Positions 43,574 through 52,847 of a stretch of 64,000 nt of DNA are shown piece by piece (position 1 is the stretch's first letter; each line of letters opens with the position of its first letter). The notes under the pieces are model-generated. The model worked only from the letters and a program-made list of their open reading frames with translations, was not told the origin of the DNA and made no database searches. Origin of the DNA: Candidatus Riflebacteria bacterium HGW-Riflebacteria-2 (GTDB taxonomy: Bacteria; Muiribacteriota; Ozemobacteria; Ozemobacterales; Ozemobacteraceae); contig PGYA01000009.1 of assembly GCA_002839435.1 (NCBI GenBank), positions 120,357 through 184,356 on the forward strand. The letters run 5' to 3'. Position numbers and translations under genes: made by a program.

Positions 43574-44743
43574 ATGAAAAACAATAGAAAACGACTCGTT
43601 GCTTTAGGACTCTGCCTGGCGGTTGGTTTGTTTGTGCAAACCGGCTGTTCTTCGGGCGGTGGCATTCTTGGCAGCAGAACCGACTTCGCAGCGACTGCGG
43701 AAAGCTCTGCGTTGCCAACTGCTGCTGATGGTGTCTATGTCGGTGCCATTATTGCTGAAGGCAGTCAGACCATTGCCGACTTCAATGCGAGAACCGGTAT
43801 AAGGCATGCGGCATTTTGTGATTTTTTCAAGTTTCCCGAGTGTGTAACCGATGGGCAGTCAGACAGAGGCCGTCTACTGGGGTTTCTTGCATCATGCCGC
43901 GAAAACGGTGCCATGGCAATGGTCACCATTGAGCTCAGCAGCGGTTTTTCCGCATACTCAGATGACGATGTGGCCTCTCTTGCCGCCATTCTGAAGACTG
44001 AAAATGTACCGATATTTCTTCGCTGGGGCCACGAAATGAACGGCAGCTGGTATGCCTGGGGACAAAAACCGGCTCAGTACATTAAAAGTTTTCGTAACGC
44101 TGCGCAGATCATCAAAAAATCAGCCGAGAATGTCGCCATGACCTGGACCCCTAACCAGGGATGGGGCTACCCATGGGAGGGCGGGCAATATTCTGCTGCG
44201 GCAGGTTCTGCCGATTTTACCGCTCTCGATAGCAACAATGACGGCAAGATCGATGAGACAGACGACCCTTATCTGCCTTTTTATCCGGGCGACGATGTGG
44301 TTGACTGGGTAGGCTTCAGTTTTTATCACTGGTCAAACCGTCTCGAGAGAGGTTATAACGAAGTTCCCTACACAGGAAAATGGCTGGAGGCAAATGGTGT
44401 CGGCAATCCGATCAGCAATTTTCACACTGAGTTTGCGGTAAAACGCAACAAACCGATGATGATCTCCGAAACCTCGGCTTTTTTCGAGTCGGCTGATACC
44501 AAGGGTGGGGGAGCGAACGAAATAGCTGTTAAAACCGCATGGCTACAGCAGGTATATAATACAGAATCTTTTCCGAAGCTGGCTGCGATTTTCTGGTTCA
44601 ATATCGAAAAGTTTGAAACTGAAACCTCGACAATAGTCGACTGGCGTATTTCGCAAGATCAGCAGATTGCTGCGACATATCGCGAAATTGTTGAAAAAAG
44701 CCTTTTTATCAAAGGTCGCGACTATTTAAAAATTACCAGGTAA
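43574..44743 (+). CDS. GH26-family glycoside hydrolase lipoprotein
   Basis: 389 residues. The lipobox VQTGC (Cys25) indicates a lipid anchor. The (beta/alpha)8 GH26 domain shows the acid/base Glu in FLRWGHEMNGSWYAWG near residue 153 and the nucleophile Glu in MMISETSAFF near 300. A calcium-loop-like insert, DSNNDGKIDETDD, follows near 222. GH26 enzymes cleave beta-mannan, beta-1,3-xylan or mixed-linkage glucan; the preference here is unknown. Being first in a cluster with a GT2 synthase and exporter, it probably trims or releases the polymer made by the neighbouring genes, as BcsZ does for cellulose. The next gene follows after 3 bases. Confidence 0.9.
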   Translation: MKNNRKRLVALGLCLAVGLFVQTGCSSGGGILGSRTDFAATAESSALPTAADGVYVGAIIAEGSQTIADFNARTGIRHAAFCDFFKFPECVTDGQSDRGRLLGFLASCRENGAMAMVTIELSSGFSAYSDDDVASLAAILKTENVPIFLRWGHEMNGSWYAWGQKPAQYIKSFRNAAQIIKKSAENVAMTWTPNQGWGYPWEGGQYSAAAGSADFTALDSNNDGKIDETDDPYLPFYPGDDVVDWVGFSFYHWSNRLERGYNEVPYTGKWLEANGVGNPISNFHTEFAVKRNKPMMISETSAFFESADTKGGGANEIAVKTAWLQQVYNTESFPKLAAIFWFNIEKFETETSTIVDWRISQDQQIAATYREIVEKSLFIKGRDYLKITR

Positions 44744-44746
44744 CCC

Positions 44747-45088
44747 ATGAAAATTGAAAAAAAAGCCGAAAACGGCCTTGAAATCATAAGTATCAGCGGC
44801 ACTCTTGACCTGCAGCATGTTGCTGAATTCAAACAACAGGTTAGCAGCCTTCTTAAAAATGGACAGGCCAGAATTGTTTTTAACCTCGAAAACCTCGAAT
44901 TCATTGACAGCGCCGGTTTGGAAGCCTTTCTGTCAACACTGGTAACTGCAAAAAAACTAGGTGGATTTGTCGCTCTGGCCAGCGTTAAGAAAACTGTCGC
45001 CAGGGTTTTTGAAATTACCCGTATGGATAAGGCGTTTGAAATATTTCCAAGCGCAGATGAAGCAATTGAAAAGCTTGCCGGGCGATGA
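44747..45088 (+). CDS. STAS-domain regulator in the polysaccharide operon
   Basis: 113 residues, a complete STAS domain with the canonical phosphorylation site LEFIDSAGLEAFL near residues 48-60 and the opening IISISGTLDLQHV. It could be phosphorylated by an anti-sigma-type kinase and dephosphorylated by the SpoIIE-type phosphatase at 31023. Its position inside the operon, 3 bases after the GH26 gene and overlapping the exporter gene by 4 bases (ATGA), argues that it directly regulates the synthase or exporter, comparable to SypA in Vibrio fischeri biofilm control. Confidence 0.9.
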   Translation: MKIEKKAENGLEIISISGTLDLQHVAEFKQQVSSLLKNGQARIVFNLENLEFIDSAGLEAFLSTLVTAKKLGGFVALASVKKTVARVFEITRMDKAFEIFPSADEAIEKLAGR

Positions 45089-48060
45089 AAAAAAGCTTTC
45101 AGATTTACCTGACGATTTTTGTAATTCTCGCGAATCTCTGCATTTGCAACGAAATCAGCGCGGGAAATACCGCCAGCGAGGATTATCATCATCTCGCCAT
45201 GATCGAGCTGCAGGAGAGTCGTGCCGAAGAAGCTCTTGAATACTTTAAAAAGTCATTTGCCGCCGACCCGCAAAATGCAGAATATCGCCTCTGGCTCGCC
45301 CGAAGTCTTATCTGGAACCGCTTCTATAATGAAGGAATCGGACATCTCAGACATCTGCAAAGCCAGAATTATAAGCCTGGTGATGTCTTGCTCTTGAAAG
45401 GGCAGGCATCTTTCTGGTCTGGCAATCCGTCCCTGGCGCTTCCCGAGTTAGACCAGGCGATTGAACAGGGCTTCGACAGCGCCGAACTGTTTCTTACCCG
45501 GGGTGAAGTCCTGATTGCGCTTGCCAGCTTTTCTCAAGCTTTGGCAGCATTTGCGAAAGCAGAACAAAAACTGGGCGATGATGCGAAAACACCTGACCTG
45601 CTTAAAGACATCAATAGCTCGATCAACAAGATATTTAAAAACCGCGCATTATGCCACAGCTACATGGCAGACGATACCGAAGCAGAAACCGAGCTTCGGG
45701 CTTTTAATGCGAGATTTCCTGAAGAACTCGATGTGATTATCGAATTGAGCCGGGTGCTGCGACGAAACGGCAAATTAGAACAGGCGCTGAGTCTTTTGCA
45801 GGAAAGCCTGACAAAGCTTCCCGAGAACTCTGCGCTTCTCTTTGAAATTGCTGACTCTCATATAAAAACCGGTCAATGGCACCAGACCCGAAATTTCTAT
45901 GAGCGTGGAATTGAGCTGGCGTCTGTTACAGCTGAAATCGAACTCAGGTGGGCCAACCGCCTGGCACAGATCAGAAACTTTCCACAGGCGGCAGAAATTA
46001 TGCAAAGACTGCTTCCTGATGCCGCAGGCAAGACCGGCGTAAAAATAGAACTTGCCTGGACTTTCGCCAGCATGGAGCGCTACGAAGAAGCTGAAGGCAT
46101 GCTGTTGGCAGTTCTTGCCGACGAACCGGCTAATCAACAGGCAAAACTGACACTTGCTCGCATAAAGTTGCTGGAAAAGAAGTATGACGAAGCCAGAGAA
46201 CTGTCTCTGCAGGTGCTGCAGCATTCAGAAAGCAGTGACGCGAAGCAGATACTCAGAGAAGTAGAAGCTTTTTATCAGAACCTGAGCCTTGATTATCGAG
46301 AATCTCGGCATGAGCGGATTGCAGAGCTTGAATTGCGAGTCGATAAAGAGCCAGAAAATTTTCCGGCTGTTTTTGAACTGGTGCAGGAACTTGCCAATCA
46401 GAAACAATTTGATCGCGCGCTCTGTCATCTCAATCGACTGCTCTGCATATACCCCCGACACTACGCGGCGTGGTTGATGCGCGCAAGAATTCTCGGCTGG
46501 AGCCAAAATTTCTGCTGCTCCCTGTGTAACTATGAAGCAATGACCTGTCATGACCCGGAAAATCCGGTTTATTACCGCGAAGCGGGGAGAACCGCCTTCT
46601 GGGCCAACGAAATCAAACTGGCGCTGGAGTTGTATCAGAAATTTCTTGAGAACCCGGTTTATAACAGGCTTCATGCCGCGCTTGCTCCTCATAATGCTGA
46701 GTCAAAAAACCTGTCAGATGAGCTTGAAAAGCTGATCCGAACATCACAAAAGCCAGCTTACCAACGCTTTGAAGAATTCGCGCACTGGTTTGCCAATGCT
46801 CGCACGCAACTCGAACCCGGCATTGCCTGCGAGATCGATGAAGTTCTGCGCGCACTGCATTCTTCATGGCTCTTACAGCGCCATTTCTATCTTGAGTCAC
46901 AGGGCAAGCTTTTAAATCAGCAGCGCAAGCCACGGCGGGCTTTGAACACCTTCAATCGCCTGATCGAAACCGAACCGGCCAACCTCGAGGTTCTTTTTGA
47001 CCGGTCGCAGATTTTCTGTTCACTTGGCATGCTGGATAATGAAAGAAATACCTATAATAGGATTTTGCGTTATGCCCCCGATCACAACCTGATTCGCGAC
47101 GCACTCAAAAAACTCGACGATGACGAAAGGCCGCTTTTGCGCTTCAGATACCACAGCCAGCAGGAAAAGGGTCGCGGAACCCTCGCAACAATGCGCATGC
47201 ATGGCAGTCGCCTTGAAGCGCTGGCTTATCTGAATTCCCGCTGGCGCGCCACAATCGCCGGCAGCACCCGATACTACCGCCCTGGCATCTGGCAGGGCAG
47301 ATTCAGATCATTTGAGTCAGAATTATCTCTGGCCGGCGTTTTGTCTGCCAGCACCCGACTGAACGCCGGTCTTAGAGACAATCGCTTCGTCGCGAACCGA
47401 ATGCCGCAGCAGTTGTCGCCGCGTTCGCGCAGTTCAGGCTTTATTGACCTGACGCATTCATTTAACGATCGGCTTGAGCTTACGCTCGGTTTCTCGCGCT
47501 CGGAAGCCTATTCCAATGACGTTGCCCTCAGAGATGGCATCATGCTCGACAACAGCTTTATCGCTGTGAAATATCCGTTCAGCCGCAAGTTCGTTCTTGG
47601 CGCAAAGCTCGAAGATGGCAGGTATTCTGATGCCAATCGTCTGCGAGTATTCTCATTGAACGCTCAATACGATCTGACCGAGTTTCCCGAAATCTTTCGC
47701 CTGATTCTTTCCGGCGAACGTCGCCACACCGAACACACCAGTCGTTATGCCTTTTTAAATGGCAATTTAATCGATATTAGACACCCATACTGGACGCCAC
47801 AGAATTATCGCGGGCATAATCTGGCACTGCAGTATTATCGCGACATGTCAAAAATCCGCATCGGCAGAGCTGACAAGCATTACTTTTCGGCGATAGTGTC
47901 GCTTGGCAACGACAGCATCGACAACCCGGGCCGCCGACTTGACTGGCAATGGCACCTTGACTGGAATAACCGCTGGGAGGCCGAACTTGGCGGCTACTGG
48001 CATGATTCAGACGACTGGAAATCGCATCGATTAAATTTTTACATTGGCTACAGGTTATAA
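45085..48060 (+). CDS. TPR protein with C-terminal outer-membrane beta-barrel (BcsC/PgaA-like exporter)
   Basis: 991 residues. A signal peptide (about 1-27) is followed by roughly 650 residues of helical TPR-like repeats (for example YHHLAMIELQESRAEEALEYF and PENSALLFEIADSHIKTGQW). From about 690 the sequence switches to alternating polar and aromatic strands, consistent with a 16- to 18-stranded barrel, and ends LNFYIGYRL, an outer-membrane-type terminus. BcsC and PgaA have this plan: periplasmic scaffold and outer-membrane pore for exopolysaccharide. It overlaps the STAS gene by 4 bases and the synthase gene by 1 base (TAATG). Confidence 0.87.
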   Translation: MKKSFQIYLTIFVILANLCICNEISAGNTASEDYHHLAMIELQESRAEEALEYFKKSFAADPQNAEYRLWLARSLIWNRFYNEGIGHLRHLQSQNYKPGDVLLLKGQASFWSGNPSLALPELDQAIEQGFDSAELFLTRGEVLIALASFSQALAAFAKAEQKLGDDAKTPDLLKDINSSINKIFKNRALCHSYMADDTEAETELRAFNARFPEELDVIIELSRVLRRNGKLEQALSLLQESLTKLPENSALLFEIADSHIKTGQWHQTRNFYERGIELASVTAEIELRWANRLAQIRNFPQAAEIMQRLLPDAAGKTGVKIELAWTFASMERYEEAEGMLLAVLADEPANQQAKLTLARIKLLEKKYDEARELSLQVLQHSESSDAKQILREVEAFYQNLSLDYRESRHERIAELELRVDKEPENFPAVFELVQELANQKQFDRALCHLNRLLCIYPRHYAAWLMRARILGWSQNFCCSLCNYEAMTCHDPENPVYYREAGRTAFWANEIKLALELYQKFLENPVYNRLHAALAPHNAESKNLSDELEKLIRTSQKPAYQRFEEFAHWFANARTQLEPGIACEIDEVLRALHSSWLLQRHFYLESQGKLLNQQRKPRRALNTFNRLIETEPANLEVLFDRSQIFCSLGMLDNERNTYNRILRYAPDHNLIRDALKKLDDDERPLLRFRYHSQQEKGRGTLATMRMHGSRLEALAYLNSRWRATIAGSTRYYRPGIWQGRFRSFESELSLAGVLSASTRLNAGLRDNRFVANRMPQQLSPRSRSSGFIDLTHSFNDRLELTLGFSRSEAYSNDVALRDGIMLDNSFIAVKYPFSRKFVLGAKLEDGRYSDANRLRVFSLNAQYDLTEFPEIFRLILSGERRHTEHTSRYAFLNGNLIDIRHPYWTPQNYRGHNLALQYYRDMSKIRIGRADKHYFSAIVSLGNDSIDNPGRRLDWQWHLDWNNRWEAELGGYWHDSDDWKSHRLNFYIGYRL

Positions 48061-49703
48061 TGCTGAGATTCTTCAAAAAACTACCAAAACTTACAGTTTT
48101 TATATTCTGCCTGTTCGGCCTGACCCTGCTGGCAGTGTTCGCTTATCTTATCGCGCGAACCGTCATGTTTTTTTTCTCAGATTACAACCTATTCGAGAAA
48201 ACCCTGTCATTCTTTCTTCTGATGGCTGAAACCTTCATTCTCATTCATGGCTTTGGTTATTTTATAAATATATTGCACATACTTCTCAGCAAAAAGAGCG
48301 CTGAGAGAAGAGTTAAGCGTGAGTCTCTCGAAGGCCCGCCGCCACCCGTCGCAATTGTTGTCTGCTCATACAAAGAACCAGTAGACGTTGTGCGCCAGAC
48401 ACTGACCTGTTTTTACAACCTGACATATCCAAATAAACACCTGTTTTTTCTTGACGATACCAGATACGATCTCGCCGGTCAGGACCCTGAAAAAATGGCG
48501 GCATACCGCAAGGAAATCGACGACCTTTGTCGCGGCCTCGAAATCAACCTTTTCCGCCGCCGCTGGCATGGTGCCAAAGCCGGGCTGCTCAATGACTTTC
48601 TCGATTTTATCGACGACAACCCTCCCGAAGGTTACGAATATACCCATAATTCGCCACGCCCCAGAACCAGAAAAGAGAAATACCTGATCGTCTTTGATGC
48701 CGATATGAACCCTTTGCCGGGCTTTGTCGAGCCTCTGACCGCCATGATGGAAGCCAACCCGAAACTGGCTTTCATTCAGACGCCGCAGTATTACACCAAC
48801 TTTGAGAGCAATCGCGTAGCGCATGCATCAGGCCTTCAGCAGGCCGTCTTTTACGAATACATCTGCGAAGGTAAAAGCCTTTCAAACGCCATGTTCTGCT
48901 GTGGCACCAATGTCATTTTCAGAAGAGAAGCTCTGATGGATGTCGGCAAGCTCGATCACACATCGGTAACCGAAGATTTCGCCACCTCGTTGCGCTTTCA
49001 CAAAAAAGGCTGGAGTTCTGCTTATCGCAACTTCGTCTGCGCTTTCGGCATGGGCCCCGAAGATCTCGGTGCCTATTTCAAGCAGCAATTTCGCTGGGCT
49101 CTTGGCACAGTAGGTTTGTTTCGCACTATCGTCGGAGAATTTTTTCGCAATCCCGGTCAGATGTCGATTTACAAATGGTGGGAATACGGCCTCTCAGGCA
49201 CGCACTATTTCGTGGGTTGGGCGCTGTTTATCATGTTTATCTGCCCGATCCTCTATCTTTTCCTTGAAGTTCCGAGTTATTTCGCCTGGCCGGGATTTTA
49301 CTTTCTTTTTTTTACACCCTATATAATCCTATCTATAACCGCCTTTTTCTTCTCGATGCTACATCGCAACTATCGATTAAAAGACGCAATTCGCGGCCAG
49401 ATGCTATTGACCATATCTTTTCCGGTATATATGAAAGCGTCACTGCTGGCTATTCTTGGCTTTCGCGGTAGTTTTCAGACTACGCCTAAGAGCGGCAGCC
49501 AGTCGCTGCCATTGCTCGATCTCTGGCCGCAACTGGGAATGGGCGTCCTTTCTCTGGCTGCCTTTGCTTATGGCATGTACAGAATCTTTTACCTGGCTGA
49601 TCCTCAGGTCGCTGCCATTATTGCCAATTCTTTCTGGTCGGGCTATCATGGCCTGATGATGCTGTCTGTTTTATATTTCAACCGACCGGAACATAAAACC
49701 TGA
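48060..49703 (+). CDS. Membrane GT2 processive polysaccharide synthase (BcsA-like)
   Basis: 547 residues. Two N-terminal and about four C-terminal transmembrane segments frame a cytoplasmic GT-A domain with the processive GT2 motifs: VVCSYKEPVDVVR, FLDDTRYD, FDADMNPLPG, the acceptor TED (HTSVTEDFATSLRF) and QQFRWALG. It should polymerise a beta-linked polysaccharide from a nucleotide sugar and pass it through the inner membrane. Unlike BcsA there is no C-terminal PilZ domain; a separate PilZ gene faces the operon. The GH26 genes on both sides suggest a beta-mannan-like or mixed polymer, which is inference. Start and stop share bases with its neighbours. Confidence 0.9.
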   Translation: MLRFFKKLPKLTVFIFCLFGLTLLAVFAYLIARTVMFFFSDYNLFEKTLSFFLLMAETFILIHGFGYFINILHILLSKKSAERRVKRESLEGPPPPVAIVVCSYKEPVDVVRQTLTCFYNLTYPNKHLFFLDDTRYDLAGQDPEKMAAYRKEIDDLCRGLEINLFRRRWHGAKAGLLNDFLDFIDDNPPEGYEYTHNSPRPRTRKEKYLIVFDADMNPLPGFVEPLTAMMEANPKLAFIQTPQYYTNFESNRVAHASGLQQAVFYEYICEGKSLSNAMFCCGTNVIFRREALMDVGKLDHTSVTEDFATSLRFHKKGWSSAYRNFVCAFGMGPEDLGAYFKQQFRWALGTVGLFRTIVGEFFRNPGQMSIYKWWEYGLSGTHYFVGWALFIMFICPILYLFLEVPSYFAWPGFYFLFFTPYIILSITAFFFSMLHRNYRLKDAIRGQMLLTISFPVYMKASLLAILGFRGSFQTTPKSGSQSLPLLDLWPQLGMGVLSLAAFAYGMYRIFYLADPQVAAIIANSFWSGYHGLMMLSVLYFNRPEHKT

Positions 49704-50785
49704 TGGGAAAAGGCATGAGAATTCTTTTGCCGGCGCTTGTAATTCTACTGCTCTCTGCCTGGCTGGCTTTTCGTATGATGCGACCTCCCGAAACCGTTCC
49801 CTATTTTGGCGCTCACCTTGAGGGCTTCCCGATCGATTCAGCCAGACTTCAGAATGAATTCTCCGGCTGGGCGAAAAAGCCTGATTTTATCGGCTTTTTT
49901 CAACAATGGCCGGCTATGCCAGATCTGTTCGATGCCGGCGCTACTCTGGCAAGCCTCGAAAGCATCGGAGCATACGGGGCTGTTCCGGTTGTTACACTTG
50001 AACCGATGATCATTGATGGTGACCGTGAAGTTGTCATTCCGGCACAGGAAATTATTGAAGGCAGATGGGATCAATATCTGACTGCCTACGCGACTGTACT
50101 CAGGCAATTCGGCAAACCGCTGATTCTCAGATTCGCACATGAAATGAACATTATTCGCTATCACTGGGGCTCGACTGCGGAAGACTACGGGCAAAGCCCT
50201 GAACTTTACCGTCAGATGTTCCGCCATGTCAGGCAGAAAATTCATGCCATCGCCGGCGAAAACATTGCCTGGATGTTTTGCCCCAATCATCAGCCGCTGA
50301 CTTCGCTCAATCCTCCGCAGCAGGCTGAATGGAACAGCATGCGCGTATGGTTTCCCGGCCGCGAATATGTCGATCTGCTCGGTATCGATGGCTACAACTG
50401 GGGGGAAACGCAGTCAGATGGCAATAATACTGTAAATAGCGATTGGCAGACACCATGGGATATATTTGCCTCGTCGCTTGAAGAACTGAGGGCCCTGGCC
50501 ACTGATGCGCCCTTGCTTGTCGCAGAAACAGCGGCGATTCAATCTGGTGACAAACGCACCGAATGGATTGAACAACTGCTGCAGATGGCTTACAGCAGGC
50601 ATATCTCTGGTCTTTTATGGTTTCAGGTAAATAAAGAACGCGACTGGCGAATCAGACCCGAAGAGGCAGACAAATTTTATAAAATACGTGAAAAGGCCAA
50701 TCTCGTCGAAGCTTCAACCTGGCTGCAAGAGATCATTGCCAGACGTAAAACTCAGCTGAGTGACTCTTCAAGAGACATTGAATAA
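49703..50785 (+). CDS. Membrane-anchored GH26-family glycoside hydrolase
   Basis: 360 residues. An N-terminal uncleaved-looking helix (ILLPALVILLLSAWLAF) anchors a GH26 domain with acid/base Glu in LILRFAHEMNIIRYHWG near residue 149 and nucleophile Glu in LLVAETAAIQ near 275. It is a second, divergent GH26 enzyme of the operon, here on the inner membrane rather than lipid-anchored, so the two may act at different points of the export path. The 3' end overlaps the convergent PilZ gene by 34 bases. Confidence 0.9.
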   Translation: MGKGMRILLPALVILLLSAWLAFRMMRPPETVPYFGAHLEGFPIDSARLQNEFSGWAKKPDFIGFFQQWPAMPDLFDAGATLASLESIGAYGAVPVVTLEPMIIDGDREVVIPAQEIIEGRWDQYLTAYATVLRQFGKPLILRFAHEMNIIRYHWGSTAEDYGQSPELYRQMFRHVRQKIHAIAGENIAWMFCPNHQPLTSLNPPQQAEWNSMRVWFPGREYVDLLGIDGYNWGETQSDGNNTVNSDWQTPWDIFASSLEELRALATDAPLLVAETAAIQSGDKRTEWIEQLLQMAYSRHISGLLWFQVNKERDWRIRPEEADKFYKIREKANLVEASTWLQEIIARRKTQLSDSSRDIE

Positions 50786-51576
50786 AGTGTTACCAGCGCG
50801 TTGTAATTTGTGAAAAGACGCAACTCGAGATTTTTGATCTCTTCGATGTAGTTCAACAGCAGTTGATCGGGAAAAGTCATTTTGAACAACGCGTTAGATA
50901 CTTCAGACCGGTAGAGATCGCGCAGACTGTTCATATCGACATCGGTTGTCGCCAGGCTGTTGTCGGCAAAACCCTCGACAAAACGACCATGCAGTTCCTC
51001 GAGCTGTTTGATTTTGTTTTTAACCAGTTCGAGAGTATCTTCGAGCATGAAACTGCGAATCTCGTCATAATGTGCAAAATCGCCGGCGATGCGTGAGAAA
51101 TAGGGCAGAAAATGTTCAAGATATATGAGAACCCCGCGCTTCAATACTGCCGAATCTTTTAGCAGCCTTAAAACCAGCGAACTGGTATCTAGTTCAGGAT
51201 TACTCAGCTCCAGCATGCCAAACTTATCAATTTTGAAAAGAGGTTCATTAAAAGACTTCTTGATCTGAACCAGACCGACAAACTGTTCGTTGGTTGCCTG
51301 ATCAGCCTTTTGCCACCTTACCCGACAGGTTTCAAGAGTGTTTTCTCCGCTGGTCACCGGCAGGCATAAACGCAACTCCTCACCATCGACAAAGCGATCC
51401 CACTCAATCACCCAGTCAGGTATGGCAATCTGAACGCCGTTGGCGCTGGCGTCAACCAGAAGAAACTGAAATTGAATATGATCGGGCAAGCGAATGCCGA
51501 GAAAAGGCAGCGAAATGCACGAATAGGCAATGCGTTGCTCACGTCTTTTATCAGTGAATTGTTCTGATTTGTCCAT
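50752..51576 (-). CDS. PilZ-domain protein (probable c-di-GMP receptor)
   Basis: 274 residues. The N-terminal PilZ domain (about 8-115) has both binding motifs, RREQR near residue 12 and DASANG near 42, which together bind c-di-GMP in this family. The rest (about 120-274) is helical with no clear domain. No transmembrane segment. It is encoded on the opposite strand, tail to tail with and overlapping the second GH26 gene, beside a synthase lacking its own PilZ domain, so control of that polysaccharide by c-di-GMP is a reasonable inference. The start has no clear ribosome site. Confidence 0.85.
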   Translation of the reverse strand: MDKSEQFTDKRREQRIAYSCISLPFLGIRLPDHIQFQFLLVDASANGVQIAIPDWVIEWDRFVDGEELRLCLPVTSGENTLETCRVRWQKADQATNEQFVGLVQIKKSFNEPLFKIDKFGMLELSNPELDTSSLVLRLLKDSAVLKRGVLIYLEHFLPYFSRIAGDFAHYDEIRSFMLEDTLELVKNKIKQLEELHGRFVEGFADNSLATTDVDMNSLRDLYRSEVSNALFKMTFPDQLLLNYIEEIKNLELRLFTNYNALVTLYSMSLEESLS

Positions 51577-51609
51577 ATAAATTAGTTGAAAGATACCACT
51601 ATTTAAGAT

Positions 51610-51645
51610 GGCTTGCCAATATGCGATTTTATGCTTAATCTGTTA
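51610..51645 (+). repeat. 36-base element upstream of the M42 peptidase gene, copy 1
   Basis: Starts GGCTTGCC and ends TTTTATGCTTAATCTGTTA. About 30 of 36 positions match 55999-56034 upstream of recQ. Both lie in the promoter region of a plus-strand gene, 36 and 63 bases before the start. Confidence 0.5.
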
Positions 51646-51681
51646 TTGAAATTGCAGGATTAAAAAAGAAAGCAGGATAAA

Positions 51682-52713
51682 ATGGCCAACAAAGCAAAGA
51701 TCAAAGAAGAACGAATTGTCAGCATATTGCGCGAATTGTCTGAAATCTATTCGCCGACCGGTTTTACCGCCGAGGTTCTTGCCTGTGTCGCGAAAACCGC
51801 TAAGAAAGCCGGAATCAGCAGCAGATATACCAATAAGGGCGCTTTGCTGGTCGGTAATCATGCCTGTCCTGAAATGGCTGTTGCCGGGCATATCGACACA
51901 CTTGGCCTCATGGTCAAAAAGATCCGTCCTGATGGCAATCTGAGTTTCACCAAGCTCGGCGGCCCGATTCTGCAAGCTTTCGAAGGGCGCAGCATACGGG
52001 TTTTCACTGCCGGTGGCAAGGTTGTATCAGGCACTCTGATTCTCAACAACCCGGCGGCACACGTTAACAACAAAGCTTCTGAAGCGCCGCGGACCGACGA
52101 AACCATGCATGTCAGACTCGATGCCGAAGTCAGCAAAGCCATAGATACCGAGAAACTGGGTATACAGGTCGGTGATTTCATCGCTTTCGATGCAGGCTTT
52201 GAATACACCGATACCGGGTTCATCAAAAGCCATTTTCTCGATGATAAAGCCGGCTGCGCGGCGATGATCGATGCATTTCTGACACTTGGTGCTGCTGCCC
52301 TCAAAAAAATTCCGGTGATGTTTTTCTTTTCGAACTACGAAGAAGTCGGGCATGGCGCCTGTGCCGGAATTCCTGATTCGGTGAAAGAACTGCTGGTCGT
52401 CGATATGGGAGTTGTCGGCGACGGCGTGACCGGCAACGAACAGTCGGTTTCGATATGTGTCAAAGATTCAAGCGGTCCTTATGATTATCAGCTGCGCCTG
52501 CGCCTGGCCGAGCTTGCGCGCAAGAACAAACTTCCCTACAAACTTGATGTTTTTCCTTATTATGGCTCAGACGGCTCAGCCGCATTGCGCGCCGGTTACG
52601 ACATCAGGGTCGGCCTCATCGGTCCCGGCGTCTCGGCTTCACACGGCAACGAGCGCACCCACCTCAAAGGCCTCAAAGCCACCCGCGACCTGATTCTGGC
52701 CTACCTTAAGTAA
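51682..52713 (+). CDS. M42-family metallo-aminopeptidase
   Basis: 343 residues, the usual size for M42 peptidases such as FrvX/glutamyl aminopeptidase. Dinuclear zinc ligands and catalytic residues are visible: His in AVAGHIDTLGLM near residue 72, Asp in HFLDDKAGCAA near 185, Glu pair in YEEVGHGACAG near 220, Asp in LVVDMGVVGD near 240 and His in SASHGNERTHLKG near 320. It trims amino acids from peptides in the cytoplasm; no signal peptide. AGGA is positioned before the ATG. It is likely transcribed alone. Confidence 0.92.
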   Translation: MANKAKIKEERIVSILRELSEIYSPTGFTAEVLACVAKTAKKAGISSRYTNKGALLVGNHACPEMAVAGHIDTLGLMVKKIRPDGNLSFTKLGGPILQAFEGRSIRVFTAGGKVVSGTLILNNPAAHVNNKASEAPRTDETMHVRLDAEVSKAIDTEKLGIQVGDFIAFDAGFEYTDTGFIKSHFLDDKAGCAAMIDAFLTLGAAALKKIPVMFFFSNYEEVGHGACAGIPDSVKELLVVDMGVVGDGVTGNEQSVSICVKDSSGPYDYQLRLRLAELARKNKLPYKLDVFPYYGSDGSAALRAGYDIRVGLIGPGVSASHGNERTHLKGLKATRDLILAYLK

Positions 52714-52748
52714 TTCAATAACAAGGGCAAGCCATACGCATTTTAACG

Positions 52749-52796
52749 GCTAAAGCCGTAAGAACTGCGCAATTCTGCCGAAAGCCCGGCTTTAGC
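52749..52796. repeat. Inverted repeat between peptidase and antiporter genes
   Basis: GCTAAAGCCG and CGGCTTTAGC form a perfect 10-bp stem around 28 bases. There is no T tract on either side, so it is not a standard terminator; it could be a REP-like element or a processing structure. Confidence 0.4.
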
Positions 52797-52847
52797 AGCA
52801 TTTCCTGGATTGAAATCTTGTGCTCTTATGTGACAGAGGATTGATCT

